A DNA stretch of 8,604 nucleotides, taken from the NCBI GenBank assembly GCA_945957075.1, contig CAMFJP010000055.1, positions 1 to 8,604 of the forward strand, read 5' to 3'. The notes below the pieces were generated by a model, which saw only the letters and a program-made list of their open reading frames with translations, did not search any database and was not told the DNA's origin. Of this stretch, positions 5,945-8,604 are shown in pieces (position 1 is the stretch's first letter; every line of letters begins with the position of its first letter). Origin of the DNA: an uncultured Chlamydiae bacterium. Its GTDB lineage: Bacteria > Chlamydiota > Chlamydiia > Chlamydiales > Rhabdochlamydiaceae. The position numbers and the translations under genes were made by a program.

Positions 5945-7891
5945 TTAGCGCAAGAGGCGGAGGCTGTTGAGGCCAACAAGGACAGTGCCCCCCTCGTGCA
6001 GGATGACAGCAAGCCAAAGGGGAATTGCGCCAAGAAGAGCGGGCGTTGTAGCTAAAAGGATGACCCCTAGAGCAAGTGCCAGGTTTTCTCGAATAATCCG
6101 CGTTGTTTTTTGCGATTTATCGATGAGCCAGCTGAGCAGGGACAAATCATCTTGCAAAAGGACAATGTCCGAGGCGTCTACTGCAGTATCGCTCCCTATT
6201 TGTCCCATCGAAATGCCAACAGTTGCCCGTGCAAGCGCTGGGGCGTCGTTAATCCCATCGCCAATCATTGTAAGTCCGCCGCCTTTAAAAAGCTCCTCTA
6301 CTTTGGTTAACTTTTCTTCCGGCTTGAGTTCTGCATAGACCTCTGTGATCCCAAGCGCTTCAGCAATAAGGCGCGCGCTGGCAGCATGGTCGCCTGTCAG
6401 CATGACCAAGCGAAATTTATCTTTTAAAGAAGCAATCACTCCCTTTGATTCTGGCCTTAGGGCATCTGTAAATGAAAACGCGAATAAAGAGTGTGCATCA
6501 AGCAAAAGAAATGTCGTGATCTTTTGCTCTTCTTTTAAAAATAGAGAGATTTTTTCCTTGGGACCTTTAAATTGAGGCAAGATAAAAGCGGCCCGGCCGA
6601 TGGAAACAGGCTTACCCCCATAGATACCAGACACCCCAAATCCCGCAACAGAGCGAAAATCTGTAATCGATGCAAAAGGCGTTTTCTCTTTTTTTGCATA
6701 ACTACAAATTGCTTCAGCAACAGGGTGCAGGGCTTGATGCTCTAGTCCTGCAGCTACAGACAGAGCCACCATAGAATTTTCTGTAGATCCGTGAATTTTT
6801 GTGATCGCAGTGCAAATAAGCTTTCCCGTTGTTAACGTCCCCGTTTTGTCAAAGGCAATGGTTTTTGTGCTTGCAAGGGCATCGAGAATAGCTCCTCCTT
6901 TTAAGAGAGCCCCTTTTTTAGCACAGGAGCTTAAAGCACTTAAATAGGCAGTTGGCGTTGCGATAATTAGCGCGCAGGGAGAGGCTGCAATTAAAAAGGC
7001 AAGCGCTCTATAAATTCCCCCCTCCTTCCCAAGATAGGGGATATCTAGCATCCACGGAAGCGTTAGAGCAAATAAAGCCGCTAAAGAAATAATGCCAAGC
7101 GCATAAAATTTCCCAAAACGATCCAAGAAACTCTCTAGACGCGGTTTGGCGAGGGAAGCTTGTGTCACAAGTTCAATGAGTCTTGACAAAGTCGAGTTTT
7201 TGCTCGAAAGGTTCACTTCAAGAGTGAAGGTCCCCTCAAGATTGCGGGCCCCAGCTGGAACCTCATCGCCGACTTGTTTAGAGATAGGGTGTGCCTCTCC
7301 AGTTAGATGCACAAGATTTACAAATGAATACCCCTGAATTATACGTCCATCAAGTGGAACCACCTCGCCGGCTTTAATTAAAATCTTAGAGCCAACAGGG
7401 ATGTCTTTAACAGCTTTTTCGACAACCGCATCCGGCCCCTCTACAACAAGCGCTGTTTTTGGAGAAATCCTGTGCAAATGCACAAGAGCACTTTGCGTTT
7501 TTTGGCGGGTCATCTCTTCCATAGCAGCCGACAGCTCAAACAGCACAAGAAGTAGAGCCCCTTCAAATCCACTCCCTATTACTACAGAGAGAAGTGCTGC
7601 AAATGTCATTAGAACATCAATATTGATCTCAAGATTATTTAAGTCCTCTAAAGCATCAATAAAAGCAGGCGTCCCCACGAGAAAATAAGTTCCAAGCAGC
7701 ATCACATGAGAAAGAGGTAAATATACAAAATAAAGAGCAAAGCTCACTCCCAAAAAAACGGCTGCAATCAGCGCCCTTTTTAAAGCAAGATCCTTACCCC
7801 ATGAGCGCGACGCTCTTGTAAGAAAAGGACTAATGCTTTCTTCTCTATTTTTTGCAAAAAATTCGTCAAAAAGATAGGGACTATTTGTCAT
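5945..7891 (-). CDS. zntA: P1B-4-type heavy-metal exporting P-type ATPase (chlamydial zntA)
   Basis: Inner-membrane ATP-driven divalent-metal exporter of 648 residues. All P-type landmarks are present: actuator TGE (197-199), transmembrane SPC (304-306), phosphorylation loop DKTGTLT starting at Asp348, the P1B His-Pro of the nucleotide domain (in ALHPVAEAI), and the hinge GDGIND (544-549). The last helix carries HEGGT (632-636). SPC with HEGGT, and no N-terminal HMA domain or CxxC, is the P1B-4 pattern (CoaT, CtpD and PfeT relatives; Co, Fe, Ni or Zn), not the CPC pattern of E. coli ZntA. The zntA label follows chlamydial annotation and should not be read as proof of zinc specificity. The start codon overlaps the upstream VIT1-like stop as ATGA, and no clear Shine-Dalgarno is seen, so translation is probably coupled. 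The reading frame is intact, ending in TAA. Confidence 0.93.
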   Translation of the reverse strand: MTNSPYLFDEFFAKNREESISPFLTRASRSWGKDLALKRALIAAVFLGVSFALYFVYLPLSHVMLLGTYFLVGTPAFIDALEDLNNLEINIDVLMTFAALLSVVIGSGFEGALLLVLFELSAAMEEMTRQKTQSALVHLHRISPKTALVVEGPDAVVEKAVKDIPVGSKILIKAGEVVPLDGRIIQGYSFVNLVHLTGEAHPISKQVGDEVPAGARNLEGTFTLEVNLSSKNSTLSRLIELVTQASLAKPRLESFLDRFGKFYALGIISLAALFALTLPWMLDIPYLGKEGGIYRALAFLIAASPCALIIATPTAYLSALSSCAKKGALLKGGAILDALASTKTIAFDKTGTLTTGKLICTAITKIHGSTENSMVALSVAAGLEHQALHPVAEAICSYAKKEKTPFASITDFRSVAGFGVSGIYGGKPVSIGRAAFILPQFKGPKEKISLFLKEEQKITTFLLLDAHSLFAFSFTDALRPESKGVIASLKDKFRLVMLTGDHAASARLIAEALGITEVYAELKPEEKLTKVEELFKGGGLTMIGDGINDAPALARATVGISMGQIGSDTAVDASDIVLLQDDLSLLSWLIDKSQKTTRIIRENLALALGVILLATTPALLGAIPLWLAVILHEGGTVLVGLNSLRLLR

Positions 7892-8604
7892 AGAAAGGCC
7901 GTTCTTAAAAAGTAAACAGCCCCCACACTAAGAGCGCCTAAGGAAAGATGCCATATTAGAGTTGAGCGTTTTGTGTTTTTTTGCATTTTCGCATCTATCC
8001 AGGACAAAGCAGAAAGTCCAAGCCCCCCCACTATCCCTATCCCGTACCAGCCAAAAAAACAGCTAGATATGCATAGGAAAAACAAAGTACAAAAAGCCCC
8101 TAAAAAAGCCCCCGTTGCCTGTTTGAGAGGATGATCGTATGTCTCTAGAGTAAGCCCAAGTTCCTCTTCAAGCATCACCTGGAGCAGACGGTCTTCGTCT
8201 GCCATCAGCACATCGACAACCTCTGTAAGCAACTTTCCTGAAAACCCCTTCCTTGCATAGAGAGCCTCAAGCTCCATCCGCTCTTGCCCTCTGTGATGCT
8301 CAATTTCCCACCTTTCTTCTTCTATCAACCTATGGAGCCTTTCAAGACGCGCCCACGCCATAAGAGCGCGCAGCCCACCCTTCCAGATTACCCATCCGCA
8401 AGAAAAAATAACCAAAGCAGTCCAATGCTCAGTAGCTGCCCATACAAGAAGCCCCGCAATCACACTGTCTTTGGCAGCATCGAAAAAGGAAGAAATTGTT
8501 CCCGGTATTTCCGCTCCATGCGTTTCCGCTGTAAAAGCGATTCCTTTTTGCGCCGCTTGTCTTACGTGATCCTCTGCACTCTTGCCAGCAAAATGGTCTA
8601 ACAT
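7888..8604 (-). CDS. VIT1/CCC1-like membrane protein (Fe/Mn transporter family, CT728-like)
   Basis: Membrane protein of 238 residues in the vacuolar iron transporter superfamily. N-terminal MLDHFAGKSAEDHV is followed by hydrophobic segments (about 46-82), a charged cytosolic helical domain (about 86-155), and C-terminal membrane segments (about 163-203 and 215-235). The cytosolic domain fits the VIT metal-binding domain: Glu-rich helix EEERWEIEHH (95-104), LEALYARKGFSGKL (112-125) and MLEEELGL (144-151), where Met and Glu ligands bind Fe(II) in plant VIT1. The first membrane helix departs from the usual VIT1 ion-path sequence, so transport activity is not certain. The ATG is on the last base of the window, so its ribosome site and promoter are unseen and an upstream extension cannot be excluded. 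Its stop overlaps the ATPase start by four bases. I recall the same gene pair in Chlamydia (CT728-CT727), implying a shared metal-homeostasis role. Confidence 0.85.
   Translation of the reverse strand: MLDHFAGKSAEDHVRQAAQKGIAFTAETHGAEIPGTISSFFDAAKDSVIAGLLVWAATEHWTALVIFSCGWVIWKGGLRALMAWARLERLHRLIEEERWEIEHHRGQERMELEALYARKGFSGKLLTEVVDVLMADEDRLLQVMLEEELGLTLETYDHPLKQATGAFLGAFCTLFFLCISSCFFGWYGIGIVGGLGLSALSWIDAKMQKNTKRSTLIWHLSLGALSVGAVYFLRTAFL

Noticed and set aside
5848..6033. Minus-strand 61-codon open frame extending past the ATPase stop into the intergenic region
   Set aside because: Two thirds of it is an out-of-frame shadow of the ATPase C-terminus, with Ala/Ser/Cys-rich composition, no ribosome site and no recognisable domain.
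7401..7688. Plus-strand 95-codon open frame opposite the ATPase
   Set aside because: It is a Ser/Thr-rich antisense shadow of a conserved transmembrane region.
8284..8601. Plus-strand 105-codon open frame opposite the VIT1-like gene
   Set aside because: It is antisense to a gene with a clear metal-binding domain; the translation resembles no protein family and has no ribosome site.
1..8604. tRNA, rRNA, CRISPR array, insertion sequence or prophage genes
   Set aside because: No cloverleaf-like segment, regularly spaced repeats, transposase or phage motif was seen. The only repeat of note is the inverted repeat at 1-45.

Overview
The window looks like a chromosomal segment from a member of the Chlamydiota, probably an environmental (Chlamydia-like) lineage. 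The strongest pointer is the right-hand gene pair. A VIT1/CCC1-like membrane protein beginning MLDHFAGKSAEDHV is fused by an ATGA overlap to a heavy-metal P-type ATPase annotated zntA in Chlamydia. From memory this matches the CT728-CT727 neighbourhood of C. trachomatis. The composition and the other genes suit an amoeba- or arthropod-associated relative: a large NAD-glutamate dehydrogenase, a transporter resembling those of Legionella and Coxiella, and an AlaX relic. The species cannot be named from sequence alone.

All six genes lie on the minus strand, so transcription runs from high to low coordinates. From 8604 downward they are: the VIT1-like protein (7888-8604, its ATG on the last base of the window); the P1B-4 metal ATPase (5945-7891); a 269-bp intergenic region with three hairpins and a candidate promoter (5676-5944); an unrecognised 252-residue hydrophobic protein (4917-5675); an MFS transporter (3569-4852); a 90-residue AlaX N-terminal domain with no catalytic domain (3262-3534); a 109-bp gap; a full-length glutamate dehydrogenase of the 115-kDa Gdh2 class (102-3152); and a perfect 17-bp inverted repeat (1-45).

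Three functional groups can be proposed. The first two genes form a translationally coupled divalent-metal unit, probably iron, manganese, cobalt or zinc efflux or homeostasis. The transporter and the AlaX remnant form a second short transcription unit, possibly linked to amino acids. The dehydrogenase would convert host-derived glutamate to 2-oxoglutarate for the TCA cycle, a plausible carbon route in an obligate intracellular bacterium.

The most unusual item is the 252-residue protein. It can be read as three tandem segments of about 65-73 residues, each beginning with a degenerate version of the mitochondrial-carrier signature and ending in a carrier-like tail. If real, it would be a eukaryote-type carrier fold in a chlamydial genome. 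This is a by-eye alignment and needs a profile or structure test. The second notable item is the AlaX-like gene, which stops just before the editing domain should begin.
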